From Hyphomicrobiales bacterium (GTDB lineage Bacteria; Pseudomonadota; Alphaproteobacteria; Rhizobiales; Xanthobacteraceae): a stretch of 64,000 nt of DNA. Each line of letters starts with the position of its first letter. The first letter of the stretch is position 1. Made by a program: the position numbers and the translations under genes. Location of the stretch: contig WHTM01000003.1 of assembly GCA_009377755.1 (NCBI GenBank), positions 124,001 to 188,000 on the forward strand, read 5' to 3'. Under the pieces are notes generated by a model. It was given only the letters and a program-made list of their open reading frames with translations, was not told where the DNA came from and made no database searches. This document shows, piece after piece, positions 15,948-24,806 of the stretch.

Positions 15948-18287
15948 TCACGCCGCCTTGGCCGTCCCTTTCGCGCCGTTGATCGCCGCCCACACACGCG
16001 CCGGCGTTGCTGGCATGTCGATGTGCTCGACACCGAGCGGCTTCAGCGCGTCGAGGATGGCGCCGATGATCGCCGGCGGTCCGCCGATCGAGCCGGATTC
16101 GGCGATGCCCTTGATGCCGAGCGGATTGGTCTTGGCGGGCACTTCGAAGAACTCCGAATGCACCTCCGGAATGTCGTCGGCCCGCGGCATGCCGTAGTCC
16201 ATGAAGGAGCCGGTCACGAGCTGGCCTGTCGACGGATCGTAGATGACGTGTTCCATCAGCGCCTGACCGATGCCCTGTGCCAGCGCGCCCATGATCTGGC
16301 CTTCGCAGATCATCGGATTGATGATGAGGCCGAGGTCGTCAGCCGCCGCGTAGCGGTCAATCGTGACCGCGCCGGTGTCGGGATCGATCTCCACCTCGCA
16401 GGCATGGAAGCCGTTGGGGAAATTCGGCGGCTCGGTTGCAAACGAGCCGCTGGCTTCCAGGCCGACCGAGAATTCCTTCGGCAGGCCCATCGGCCGGTAG
16501 AAGCCGCGCGCCACGTCCGTCATCGACATCGCCTTGTCGGTTCCGACCACGCGGAAGTGGCCGTCCTTGAACTCGATGTCCGCGGCCGACGCCTCCATGA
16601 GGAACGCCGCCATCGGGCGGGCCTTTTCGACGATCGCGTCGGCCGCATTCTTCAGCGCACAGCCGCCGACCATGGATGAGCGCGCCGCGTAGGTCCCACG
16701 CCCGAACGGCACCGCGTCGGTGTCCCCCTGCACGAAGCGGATACTCTCGAACGGAACACCGAGCCATTCGGTGACCATCTGCCCATAGGTGGTGGCATGG
16801 CCCTGGCCGTGCGAATGGGTGCCGGCCACAATGGTGACGGTGCCGCCGGGATCGAAGCGCAGTTCCATGCGGTCGTTGAACACGCCGCCCTGCTCGATGA
16901 AGAAGCAGTAGCCGCGCCCGCGCAGCCTGCCTTTCTTCTCCGATTCGCTGCGCCGCTGGGCGAAGCCCTTCGGGTCGCTGAGGCCGAGGGCGATATCCAT
17001 GCAGCGCTCGAACTCGCCTGAGTCATAGACAAATCCGGTCGGCGTCGCGTAGGGCAGCTTCGCGGTGGGAATGACATTGCGGCGGCGAATCTCGACGCGG
17101 TCGATGCCGGCGGCATCGGCCGCCTTGTCCATCAGCCGCTCGGTTAGATAGGTCGCTTCCGGCCGGCCGGCCCCGCGATACGGGCCGAGCGGCGAGGTAT
17201 TGGTGAACACGGCCTTGGTCGAGATGTGGATGGTCTGGATGTCGTAGACCAGCGGAATGAACCGCATGGAAAACACGATCGGCGCATAGGCGGCGCCCGC
17301 GATATAGGCGCCGAGCGCATGCAGCGCGTGCGCGCGCAGCGCCAGGATCTTGCCGTTCTCGTCGACCGCCAATTCGCCCCGGATCACCTGGTCGCGGCCA
17401 TGATTGTCGCCGAGCAGCGACTCGTTGCGCGACGCCACCCATTTTACCGGGCGGCCGATTCGGCGTGAGGCCCACAGCACCAGCGCGTCGTCGGGATAGG
17501 AATCGGCCTTCATGCCGAAGCCGCCACCGACGTCCGGCGCGATCACGCGGAACTTGGTCTCCGGCTCGTGGAATACCGCCGTGCTGAGCAGCGTCTTCAT
17601 CCCGTGCGGGTTCTGCGACGACGCGTAGAGCGTGTAGGTGTCGTCGGCCGCGTTGTAATCGCCGATCGAGGTGCGCGGCTCCATTGAATTGGCGCTGACG
17701 CGGTTGTTCAACAGTTCCACCTTGACGACGTGCCTGGCCTTGGCAAAGACGGCATCGGTCGCCTCCTTGTTGCCGAACATCAGGCCGCTTGCGACATTGC
17801 CCGTCGGGCAGTCGTCCCAGATTTTCGGCGCGCCGTCGGAGACGGCGGCTTCAAGGTTCACGACCGAGGGCAGCGGCTCGTAGTTGACGACGACAGCATC
17901 CGCAGCGTCGCGCGCCTGCACCAGTGTCTCGGCGACCACGAAGGCGACCCGGTCGCCGACGCAGCGCACGCGGTCGGCGATCAGGACCGGACGCACGGTC
18001 TTGTAGCCCTTGGGCCCGCCCATATCCTCCGGCGTGAACAGCGGCGGAAATCCGCCGAGCTTGTCGGCGATGGCATCGGCGCCGGTGAGCACGGCGAGCA
18101 CGCCGTCCATGGCCTTGGCGGCGGACACGTCGACGCGCTTGATCTTCGCGTGCGCGTGCGGCGACATCACCACGATCCCGTAGCACTGGTGTGGCAGCGA
18201 AAAGTCATCGACGTAGTGTCCGCGCCCGGTGAGAAACCGCTGATCCTCGACGCGCCGCACCGCCTGTCCGATGCCGAACTTGTTCAT
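15948..18287 (-). CDS. Xanthine dehydrogenase family molybdopterin-binding (large) subunit, CoxL form II-like
   Basis: 779 aa, the molybdenum-cofactor subunit of an aldehyde, xanthine or CO dehydrogenase-type hydroxylase. The active-site loop reads PYRGAGR, like form II CoxL rather than the AYRCSFR of true CO dehydrogenase, so CO oxidation is unlikely. The catalytic Glu is in KGIAESGSIGG near the C-terminus. A GGGGGG ribosome-binding site precedes the ATG. The FAD (medium) and 2Fe-2S (small) subunit genes that normally accompany it are absent on both sides, so partners must come from elsewhere in the genome or the enzyme is orphaned. It probably hydroxylates an aromatic or N-heterocyclic compound. 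Confidence 0.92.
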   Translation of the reverse strand: MNKFGIGQAVRRVEDQRFLTGRGHYVDDFSLPHQCYGIVVMSPHAHAKIKRVDVSAAKAMDGVLAVLTGADAIADKLGGFPPLFTPEDMGGPKGYKTVRPVLIADRVRCVGDRVAFVVAETLVQARDAADAVVVNYEPLPSVVNLEAAVSDGAPKIWDDCPTGNVASGLMFGNKEATDAVFAKARHVVKVELLNNRVSANSMEPRTSIGDYNAADDTYTLYASSQNPHGMKTLLSTAVFHEPETKFRVIAPDVGGGFGMKADSYPDDALVLWASRRIGRPVKWVASRNESLLGDNHGRDQVIRGELAVDENGKILALRAHALHALGAYIAGAAYAPIVFSMRFIPLVYDIQTIHISTKAVFTNTSPLGPYRGAGRPEATYLTERLMDKAADAAGIDRVEIRRRNVIPTAKLPYATPTGFVYDSGEFERCMDIALGLSDPKGFAQRRSESEKKGRLRGRGYCFFIEQGGVFNDRMELRFDPGGTVTIVAGTHSHGQGHATTYGQMVTEWLGVPFESIRFVQGDTDAVPFGRGTYAARSSMVGGCALKNAADAIVEKARPMAAFLMEASAADIEFKDGHFRVVGTDKAMSMTDVARGFYRPMGLPKEFSVGLEASGSFATEPPNFPNGFHACEVEIDPDTGAVTIDRYAAADDLGLIINPMICEGQIMGALAQGIGQALMEHVIYDPSTGQLVTGSFMDYGMPRADDIPEVHSEFFEVPAKTNPLGIKGIAESGSIGGPPAIIGAILDALKPLGVEHIDMPATPARVWAAINGAKGTAKAA

Positions 18288-18424
18288 GGCTTTCCCCCCG
18301 CGCGGATTGTCGTCATTATGGGTTGGGTCCCGATCTACAGTACACAGAGTTCTGTGGACTGGTCCATCCGGCGCAAGGCGGTCTGGCCTCCTAACGACAA
18401 GCCGGAACGGGTTGAGGAAGCACC

Positions 18425-20219
18425 ATGACCGATTTCACCGGCGAAGCGGCGGAGCCGCGCGATCAGGCCGCAGCGGACGCAAAGCCTTCGCATCCGGACG
18501 ACACCAGGCCGGGCCGCAACGACATCGTGGTCAGCACGATGCACTACGGCCTCAAGCGGATGATCTTCGAGAAGGACACGGCCGTCCGCACCCGCGACGG
18601 GACGATTCTCTACGTCAACGTGTGTCGCCCGCCGCATGACGGCAAATGTCCGGTTGTGGTGTCGTTCGATGTCTACGGAAAGGACACGATCCACGTGGCT
18701 GCGCGGATGCCCGCCGGCGGCCCGTACACGCTTGGCCAGTACGACGCCTCGCTGTTCGCCGCCTGGGAGGCGCCCGATCCGGGGTTCTGGGTGCCCAACG
18801 GTTACGTGGTGGTCAAGGCGGCGGCGCGCGGCACGTCCGGAGCGACGGGCAAGATTTCGCCACTGTCGCTGATGGAGGCGGAGGACTTCTACGACGTCAT
18901 CGAGTGGTGCGGTACGCAACCCTGGAGCAGCGGCAAGGTCGTCACCAATGGCGTCTCCTACCTCGCCATGACGCAATGGCGGGTCGGTCAGCTCAATCCG
19001 CCGCACCTTGCAGCGATGATTCCATGGGAGGGTGTCAGCGACCTCTACCGCGAGTGGTCGTTCCACGGCGGCATTCCGGAGACGAGCTTCTGCCCCTTCC
19101 TCGACTCGCTGCTCAAGCGCACTTGGCCGGGCTGCGACCTCGACGAGCTCGATGTCGGCAAGCGCGAGCACCCGTTCCTCGACGAATACTGGGAAGCGCG
19201 CCACGGCAACCTCGCCGACATCAAGGTGCCGCTCTACGTCTGCGCCAGCTGGTCGACGCAGGGGCTGCATAACCGCGGCACCATCGAGGGCTTCCGGCAG
19301 GCGTCGTCGGAACACAAATGGCTGGAGGTGCACGGCCGCAAGGAATGGGAGACCTATTTCCACCGCGAGGCGCTGGAGCGGCAACTGCGGTTCTGCGACT
19401 ACTTCCTCAAGGGCGAGGAGAACGACTGGCTCGACACGCCGCGCGTGCGCTACGAGCTGCGCAACCGCTTCTACGACGGGCAGACCAAATTTGCCGCAGC
19501 TTGGCCGCTGCCGGACACGCAGTACACCGAATATCACCTGCACGGACGCACCCGTACGCTGCAGATCCGGCCGGCGCAGACTCACCGCGAAATCGTCTAC
19601 AACTCGACCGCGCCGAACACCGACGCCGGCCGCGCGGTGTTCACGCACACGTTCGAAAGCATCACGGAACTTTCCGGCTACATCAAGCTGAAGCTGTGGG
19701 TTTCGATCGATTACCGGCGACGACATGGACCTGTTTGTCGGCTTGCGGAAGCTTGACCGGCGCGGCAACGAGATGCACTTCCCGGACTTCAACCACATCG
19801 AGCACGGCATGGTGGCGCGCGGCTGGCTACGCGTGTCGCACCGCGAGATCGACCCGGCGCGTTCGACGCCGTACCAGCCTTGGCTGAAGCATCAGCGCGC
19901 CTTGAAGCTCGAGCCCGGCGAGATCGTCCCGGTCGAGATCGAGGTCTGGCCGTCGAGCACGCTGTTTCGCGCGGGCGAGACGCTGCGGCTCGAGGTGCAG
20001 GGCGGATCGTTCATCTATACCCGTTCGAACCCGCTGCCGCTCAAGCATGGGCGCATCTGCACGGGGCACCACGAGACCATCAATGCCGGACGACACACGA
20101 TCCACTGCGGCGAGACGTACGACTCGCATCTCCTTGTGCCGGTAATTGTTGATGCGCCTTCTCCCCTTGTGGGAGAGGGCTCTTCAGAATTTCAACAAAG
20201 AAGGATGGGTGAGGGGTGA
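18425..20219 (+). pseudogene. CocE/NonD family hydrolase, interrupted by a frameshift
   Basis: The first frame (18425-19756) holds the alpha/beta-hydrolase core with nucleophile motif NGVSYLAMTQW. The family's C-terminal jelly-roll domain continues in the +1 frame from about 19713 (TGDDMDLFVGLRKLD onward) to 20219. Dropping one T near 19712 would join KLWVSID directly to TGDDMDLFVGL, exactly the family pattern. The segment WSTQGLH, usually WSDQGLH, suggests that the catalytic Asp is replaced. The last 25 codons are repeat sequence rather than protein homology. Either the gene is decaying or the frameshift is a sequencing error. GAGGAAG precedes the ATG. Confidence 0.82.
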
Positions 20220-20370
20220 TGCTGCTACCCCTCACCCAACAGAGTTTGTTGCACCTCCAGTGCGGCCCTCTCCCAGCCGAAGTCGGATGTTTCCAACTTC
20301 GGCAAAACTCAAAAGGTCCGAACTCGGGTAAACCCGAGTTCGGGCGGGAGAGGGCGCGAGAGGCGAGCGC
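20153..20370. repeat. Composite intergenic repeat with CTCGGGTAAACCCGAG hairpin (family B, copy 1)
   Basis: CCTTCTCCCCTTGTGGGAGAGGGC and CCCTCTCCCAGCC bracket GGTGAGGGGTGATGCTGCTACCCCTCACC, a long stem. A perfect 12-bp hairpin (20318-20329 with 20332-20343, loop AA) has core CGGGTAAACCCG, shared with copies at 23565-23592, 56645-56670 and 62892-62919. The left end has been captured into the reading frame of the preceding hydrolase. Confidence 0.8.
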
Positions 20371-20409
20371 CGGCCTCGTGGATGCATTCGTTCTGATAGA
20401 GGGGCGTCG

Positions 20410-22389
20410 GTGAGCAACTTCCTCGACGCGCTCGATGCGCGCGCCGTCGCGATCACCCAGCGCATCGCGTTTGCCGGCGTGCTCACGATGCTCGTCGTCG
20501 CCTTCGTGACGACCACAGATGTGCTGCTGCGCTGGCTGTTCAGCGCGCCGATCGACGGCCTCAACGAGATCGTCGGCATGGGCATGGCCGTGGCAGTGGC
20601 GGCGACCTTTCCGGCGGGCGCCGCGCAGCGCGTCAATCTCACCATCGATGTTCTGAACGACCGCGTCAGCCCGCGCAGGCTGGCCTGGCTCAAGGTCGCG
20701 GGTGCGCTGCTGCTGCTCGTCTTCTACGCTTTCCTGGCATGGCGCATCGGTATCTATGCGATGAAGCTGCAGGCGCGCGCGGCGGAGACGGTCTACGTGC
20801 AGTTGCCGATGGCGCCGTTCATATGGACGGTGTCGATGTTTCTCGGAATCAGTGCGCTGGTGCAGACGGTTGCCTTCCTGGTCGCGGTGAAATATGCGCT
20901 GGCCGGCGTGCCTAGTCCCTCGGGCTGGAGCATCGGCCAGGCTGATGACGTGGGCGCGCCATCGCGACGGCCGGATATCGACGATCGGCGCGTGCAGGCG
21001 GTGGGTTTCGGCATCGTCGTCGCCGCAGCGCTGGCGTTGGCCGCTTTCGATGCTGCGCTCGGCCCGATCGCCCGGTTCGCCCAGAGTCAGCCGCTCGCGT
21101 TCTCCGCGCTCATCATTGTCGTGCTCTGGATTCTGTTGCTGCTGTCGGTGCCGCTGGCGGCGGTGATGGGACTGCTCGGCCTCATCGGCACCGTGGCGTA
21201 CATCACGCTGGATCCGGCCCTCACAGTGCTCGGCAACGAGTCCGTGCAGTTCCTCACCAATTCGCAGGTCGCGGTGCTGTTCCTGATGATGGGCAGCTTC
21301 GCGGTGGTCGCCGGCATGTCGAGCGACATCTACCACCTTGCGCATACGCTGCTGGCGCATCGCCGCGGCGGCCTGGCGCTGGCGACCATCGGCGGCTGCG
21401 GCGGTTTCGGGGCGCTTACCGGATCGTCGCTGGCGACGGTCGCCACCATCGGCCGGGTCGCCCTGCCGGAAATGAGCGCGCGGGGCTATTCGACCGGGCT
21501 TGCCGCCGGATCGGTCGCCGCCGGCGGCACGCTCGGCGCGCTGGTGCCGCCGTCGATTCCGCTGGTGTTCTTCGCACTGCTGACGGAGCAGTCGATCGGC
21601 CAGCTTTTCGTCGCCGCGGTCGTGCCAGCCGCCATGGCGATCCTGTTCTATCTCGTCGCCGTCGCCGTCGTGGTGCGTCTGGTGCCGACGGCGGCGCCCG
21701 CGACGCAGGATCGCGCCAGCCCGCGCGAAATCCTTCACGCCGTGAAGAAGGCATGGGCGGCGCTGCTGCTGCTCGCGATCGTCGTGGTGAGCATCTATAC
21801 CGGCATCTGCACGGAGACCGAGGCGGCCGCCATCGGCGCGGGCGGCGCATTCATCTTCGCGCTGCTGCGCGGGCGGATCACGCGCGCCACGCTGCTGCAG
21901 GTCATGGGCGAGACCACCGCCACGACGGCGCTGATCTATCTGATCATTTTCGGCGTGCTCATGTTCTCGTTCTCGATGGGCGTCACCGGGCTGCCCAAAC
22001 GACTGACGGATTTCGTCGAGCACCTCAATCTGGCACCGCTGCTCGTGCTTGCCGTGCTGCTGATCGTCTATCTGCTGCTGGGATCGTTCATGGATTCGCA
22101 TACGGTCATGTTCGTGACCATCCCGATCGTGACGCCGATCGTCACCGGCATGGGTTACGATCCGGTGTGGTGGGGCGTGGTCAACCTGATCGTGCTGGAG
22201 ACCGGATTGGTCACGCCGCCGTTTGGCATCCACCTGTTCGTGCTCAAGAGCATCGCCGGAACGAACGTTCCGCTCGGAGTCCTCTATCGCGGGGTGTTGC
22301 CGTTCGTCGTCGCCGACCTCGTCAAGCTGATCCTGATCGTGCTGTTTCCGGCGCTCGCCCTGTGGCTGCCGGCGACCATGATCCGGTGA
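20410..22389 (+). CDS. TRAP transporter fused small/large permease (DctQ-DctM)
   Basis: 659 aa. Residues 1-165 form the four-helix DctQ domain (LTMLVVAFVTTTDVLLRWLF, DGLNEIVGMGMAVAVAATFPAG). After a linker, residues about 200-655 form the 12-helix DctM domain with GSSLATVATIGRVALPEM, GGTLGALVPPSIPLVFF and GSFMDSHTVMFVTIPIVTPI. QM fusions are known in this family. GTG start with GAGGGG 5 bp upstream. It presumably works with a DctP receptor; the one at 14804 is the nearest with a signal peptide. The amidohydrolase gene follows 33 bp later and is probably co-transcribed. Confidence 0.93.
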   Translation: MSNFLDALDARAVAITQRIAFAGVLTMLVVAFVTTTDVLLRWLFSAPIDGLNEIVGMGMAVAVAATFPAGAAQRVNLTIDVLNDRVSPRRLAWLKVAGALLLLVFYAFLAWRIGIYAMKLQARAAETVYVQLPMAPFIWTVSMFLGISALVQTVAFLVAVKYALAGVPSPSGWSIGQADDVGAPSRRPDIDDRRVQAVGFGIVVAAALALAAFDAALGPIARFAQSQPLAFSALIIVVLWILLLLSVPLAAVMGLLGLIGTVAYITLDPALTVLGNESVQFLTNSQVAVLFLMMGSFAVVAGMSSDIYHLAHTLLAHRRGGLALATIGGCGGFGALTGSSLATVATIGRVALPEMSARGYSTGLAAGSVAAGGTLGALVPPSIPLVFFALLTEQSIGQLFVAAVVPAAMAILFYLVAVAVVVRLVPTAAPATQDRASPREILHAVKKAWAALLLLAIVVVSIYTGICTETEAAAIGAGGAFIFALLRGRITRATLLQVMGETTATTALIYLIIFGVLMFSFSMGVTGLPKRLTDFVEHLNLAPLLVLAVLLIVYLLLGSFMDSHTVMFVTIPIVTPIVTGMGYDPVWWGVVNLIVLETGLVTPPFGIHLFVLKSIAGTNVPLGVLYRGVLPFVVADLVKLILIVLFPALALWLPATMIR

Positions 22390-22422
22390 GGCGCTCGTTA
22401 CGCGTTACCGGGAGAAACATCC

Positions 22423-23409
22423 ATGCCACGCAATGCCCGTCCGATCGTCGACTTCCATGCCCACATGCTGGAGGTCGAGGTCCACAAGTGTGCTCGGAAC
22501 AAGACCGTGCTCACCGGCTACGGCGCCGTTCCGGGCGCCGGAACCCAATCGAACAATCCAGGTACTTATCTGAGGATGACCGACCCGAAGGAGCAGCTCG
22601 CCGACATGGATCGGCTCGGCGTCGATGTCAACGTGATCTCGGCCAGCACCGTGATCCAGGGTACCGCCTGGGCCGATCCGCAGATCGCGTTCGATCTCGA
22701 TCGGCGTTCCAATGACCGCGTGGCCGAATGGTGCGCCGAGTATCCCGGCCGCTACGTCGGCAGCTTCACGCTGCCAATGCAGGACGTGGACCGTTCGCTG
22801 AAGGAGCTGGAGCGGGCGGCGACGCAGCTGAAGATTTCGGTCGCCAACATGTGCGCGCATTATGACGGCACCTATCTCGGCGAGCCGCGCTACGCGCCGT
22901 TCTGGGAGGCGGTGAACGACCTCGGCATTGTCGTCTGGATTCACCCCGACGGCATCCGCGACCTCTGGTTTCAGCAGTATGGCATGTGGAACTCGATCGG
23001 ACAGTCCATCGAGGAAGCGAAGGTGATGACATCGCTGATCTATGGGGGTATCGTGGAGAGATATCCCGACATCCCGATCGTGATGGCGCACGGTGGCGGC
23101 TATTTTCCGCACAACATGGGCCGCCTCGATCGCAACGTTACCAATCGCCCCGACAGCATGAAGCACATCACCAAGAAACCGAGCGAATATCTGCGCGCGT
23201 TCTACTACGACACCTGCCTGTACGACACGAGCATTCTGGCGGCGCTGATCAAGGTGGTTGGCGCCGACCGCGTCGTCATGGGCAGCGACTATCCGGTCGG
23301 AGAGGCCGATCCGATCGGCTTTGTCGAGCGGTGCCCAGGGATCACGGCGGCCGAGGTCGACATGATCACCGGCAGGACGGCGGCGACGCTGCTGGGGTTG
23401 AAGGCGTAG
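22423..23409 (+). CDS. Amidohydrolase family protein (ACMSD-like)
   Basis: 328 aa TIM-barrel metal enzyme. The metal site begins with VDFHAHM (residues 9-15). A mid-barrel His lies in VIVWIHPDG, another in PIVMAHGGGYFP, and the metal Asp in VVMGSDYPVGE. This arrangement is characteristic of non-hydrolytic decarboxylases such as gamma-resorcylate decarboxylase and ACMSD. GGGAG precedes the ATG. It lies directly downstream of the TRAP QM gene, suggesting that the imported compound is its substrate or precursor. Confidence 0.88.
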   Translation: MPRNARPIVDFHAHMLEVEVHKCARNKTVLTGYGAVPGAGTQSNNPGTYLRMTDPKEQLADMDRLGVDVNVISASTVIQGTAWADPQIAFDLDRRSNDRVAEWCAEYPGRYVGSFTLPMQDVDRSLKELERAATQLKISVANMCAHYDGTYLGEPRYAPFWEAVNDLGIVVWIHPDGIRDLWFQQYGMWNSIGQSIEEAKVMTSLIYGGIVERYPDIPIVMAHGGGYFPHNMGRLDRNVTNRPDSMKHITKKPSEYLRAFYYDTCLYDTSILAALIKVVGADRVVMGSDYPVGEADPIGFVERCPGITAAEVDMITGRTAATLLGLKA

Positions 23410-23412
23410 CAG

Positions 23413-23617
23413 CACGTGTCCCGGGCGCAGCGCAGCGTGAAACGGTGCGCTGCAGAACCGGGACCCCGGTTATGTTCAGATAAGCAAAGCGAACCGGGGT
23501 CCCGGATCAGCGGTGCATCACATCGCAAGTCGGATGTTTCCGACTTGCGAGACGTATGAACTGGCCGGAAGTCGGGTAAACCCGACTTCCGGTGTGCTGC
23601 ACCGCGTCCGGGACACG
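23413..23617. repeat. Composite intergenic repeat including family B hairpins (copy 2)
   Basis: It starts CGTGTCCCGGGCGCAGCGCAG and ends GCGTCCGGGACACG. Inside are GCAGCGCA...TGCGCTGC, CGGGACCCCGG, an AACCGGGGTCCCGG inverted copy, the hairpin CAAGTCGG/CCGACTTG, and the 13-bp hairpin 23565-23577/23580-23592 with core CGGGTAAACCCG. It separates the convergent amidohydrolase and enolase-superfamily genes. The left 55 bp recur at 35927-35975. Confidence 0.8.
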
Positions 23618-23622
23618 AACGG

Positions 23623-24735
23623 CTACGCCGCCATCCGTGGCGAAGTGAAGCGCGACAGGCGGCTCTCGTCGACCGTGATGCCAAGACCCGGGCGGTCCGA
23701 TACGCGCACGTGGCCGCGCTCGACCTTGAGCGGCTCGGTGACGAGGTCCTGCGCCAGATACTGGCAGGTGATGCTGATGTCCCAGTCGAGCTGCGGCAGC
23801 GCCGCGCCGACATGCACGATCGCCGCGCTGGCGATGCTGGAATCGGCGAGCTTACCGGCGAGGTTCACGTGCATGCCGAGGGCATGCATCAGGCGGCCCG
23901 CCGCCATCACCTGGGCGAGCCCGCCGAGCTTGATGGTCTTGAGGCTGGCGCCTCGGGCGGCGCGCATCGCGTGATGCCGCTTGATGTCGGCGAGGCTGTG
24001 CACGCCTTCGTCGGTGCCGACCGGCACCGGCGTTGCCCGTGCCACCTCCGCCATGCCATCCAGGTCGTGTCCCATCACCGGCTGCTCGATGAAATCGAGG
24101 CCGGCGGCCTGCGCACCTTGCGCGAAGCGGACGGCATCGGCGAGCGTGAAGGCCTGGTTGGCGTCGGCGGAGATGCGCGTAGTCGCCGCGACGGCTTCGC
24201 GCGCGGCGGCGGCACGCGCCAGGTCGCCCGCGACTGTGCCGCTGCCGACCTTGACCTTGAAGGCGATGAAGCCCGCCTCCGCCATGCGCATGGCCGCAGC
24301 GGTATCGGCAGTCCGGTCGTTCGCCGCCAGCATCCACAGTACCGGCAGTTCGCGGCGCAGGGCCCCGCCGAGCAGTTCCGACACCGGCACGCGCGCGCGC
24401 CTTCCGGCAAGATCGTAGATCGCCATGTCGATCGCCGACTTGGCGCCGCTGTTGCCGTACATCAGGCCGTCCAGATACGTTCCGAACGCGGCGAGGTCCT
24501 CGACCTCGCTGCCGACCAGCCGCGGCAGCATGAAATGGGTCGCCGCCAGCATGCCCTCCGGCGTTTCGCCAGTCATCGTGGGGGCCGATGCCGCTTCCCC
24601 CCAGCCGACATTGCCGTCGCTGTCGACGACCCGCACCAGCAGGTTGTCGGCGGTATCGATGGTCATGTCGGCAAGCTTGAGCGGCTTCGTCAGCGGCAAC
24701 CTGACGGTCATTGGCGTGATCGAACGGAGGCGCAT
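23623..24735 (-). CDS. Mandelate racemase / muconate cycloisomerase family enzyme (enolase superfamily)
   Basis: 370 aa from the ATG at 24735 (AGGAA upstream); the frame runs further upstream without homology. The catalytic set of the muconate-lactonising subgroup is visible: Lys160-x-Lys162 in FKVKVG, metal ligands Asp191 (ADANQAF), Glu217 (IEQPV) and Asp242 (GTDEG), and a Lys in LKTIKLGGL on the opposite face. It therefore can abstract a proton alpha to a carboxylate; cycloisomerase, racemase or o-succinylbenzoate-synthase-like chemistry are all possible. It is divergent from the nitroreductase gene, 71 bp away. Confidence 0.9.
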   Translation of the reverse strand: MRLRSITPMTVRLPLTKPLKLADMTIDTADNLLVRVVDSDGNVGWGEAASAPTMTGETPEGMLAATHFMLPRLVGSEVEDLAAFGTYLDGLMYGNSGAKSAIDMAIYDLAGRRARVPVSELLGGALRRELPVLWMLAANDRTADTAAAMRMAEAGFIAFKVKVGSGTVAGDLARAAAAREAVAATTRISADANQAFTLADAVRFAQGAQAAGLDFIEQPVMGHDLDGMAEVARATPVPVGTDEGVHSLADIKRHHAMRAARGASLKTIKLGGLAQVMAAGRLMHALGMHVNLAGKLADSSIASAAIVHVGAALPQLDWDISITCQYLAQDLVTEPLKVERGHVRVSDRPGLGITVDESRLSRFTSPRMAA

Positions 24736-24806
24736 GGCGTTTCCTGGTCCAGAAGACGACCATAGTGTAACCCTGTCGTCCCTGTGGGTGAAGAGGAAGG
24801 CAAGCC

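Noticed and set aside
15948-18287. True aerobic CO dehydrogenase large subunit
   Set aside because: The active-site loop is PYRGAGR, not the AYRCSFR of CO-oxidising form I enzymes, and coxM/coxS are missing.
19700-19730. Programmed frameshift in the CocE-type gene
   Set aside because: No slippery heptamer, stimulatory stem or internal Shine-Dalgarno was seen at the junction; a one-base indel is the simpler explanation.
18335-19810. 491-codon minus-strand frame opposite the CocE-type gene
   Set aside because: Considered because the plus-strand gene is frameshifted, but the minus frame has no protein-like pattern and the plus frames show clear hydrolase homology.
20080-22233. 717-codon open frame on the minus strand opposite the TRAP QM gene
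   Set aside because: It is an antisense shadow of a GC-rich membrane-protein gene: rich in His, Arg, Asp and Gln with no domain pattern, while the plus strand encodes a complete DctQM protein.
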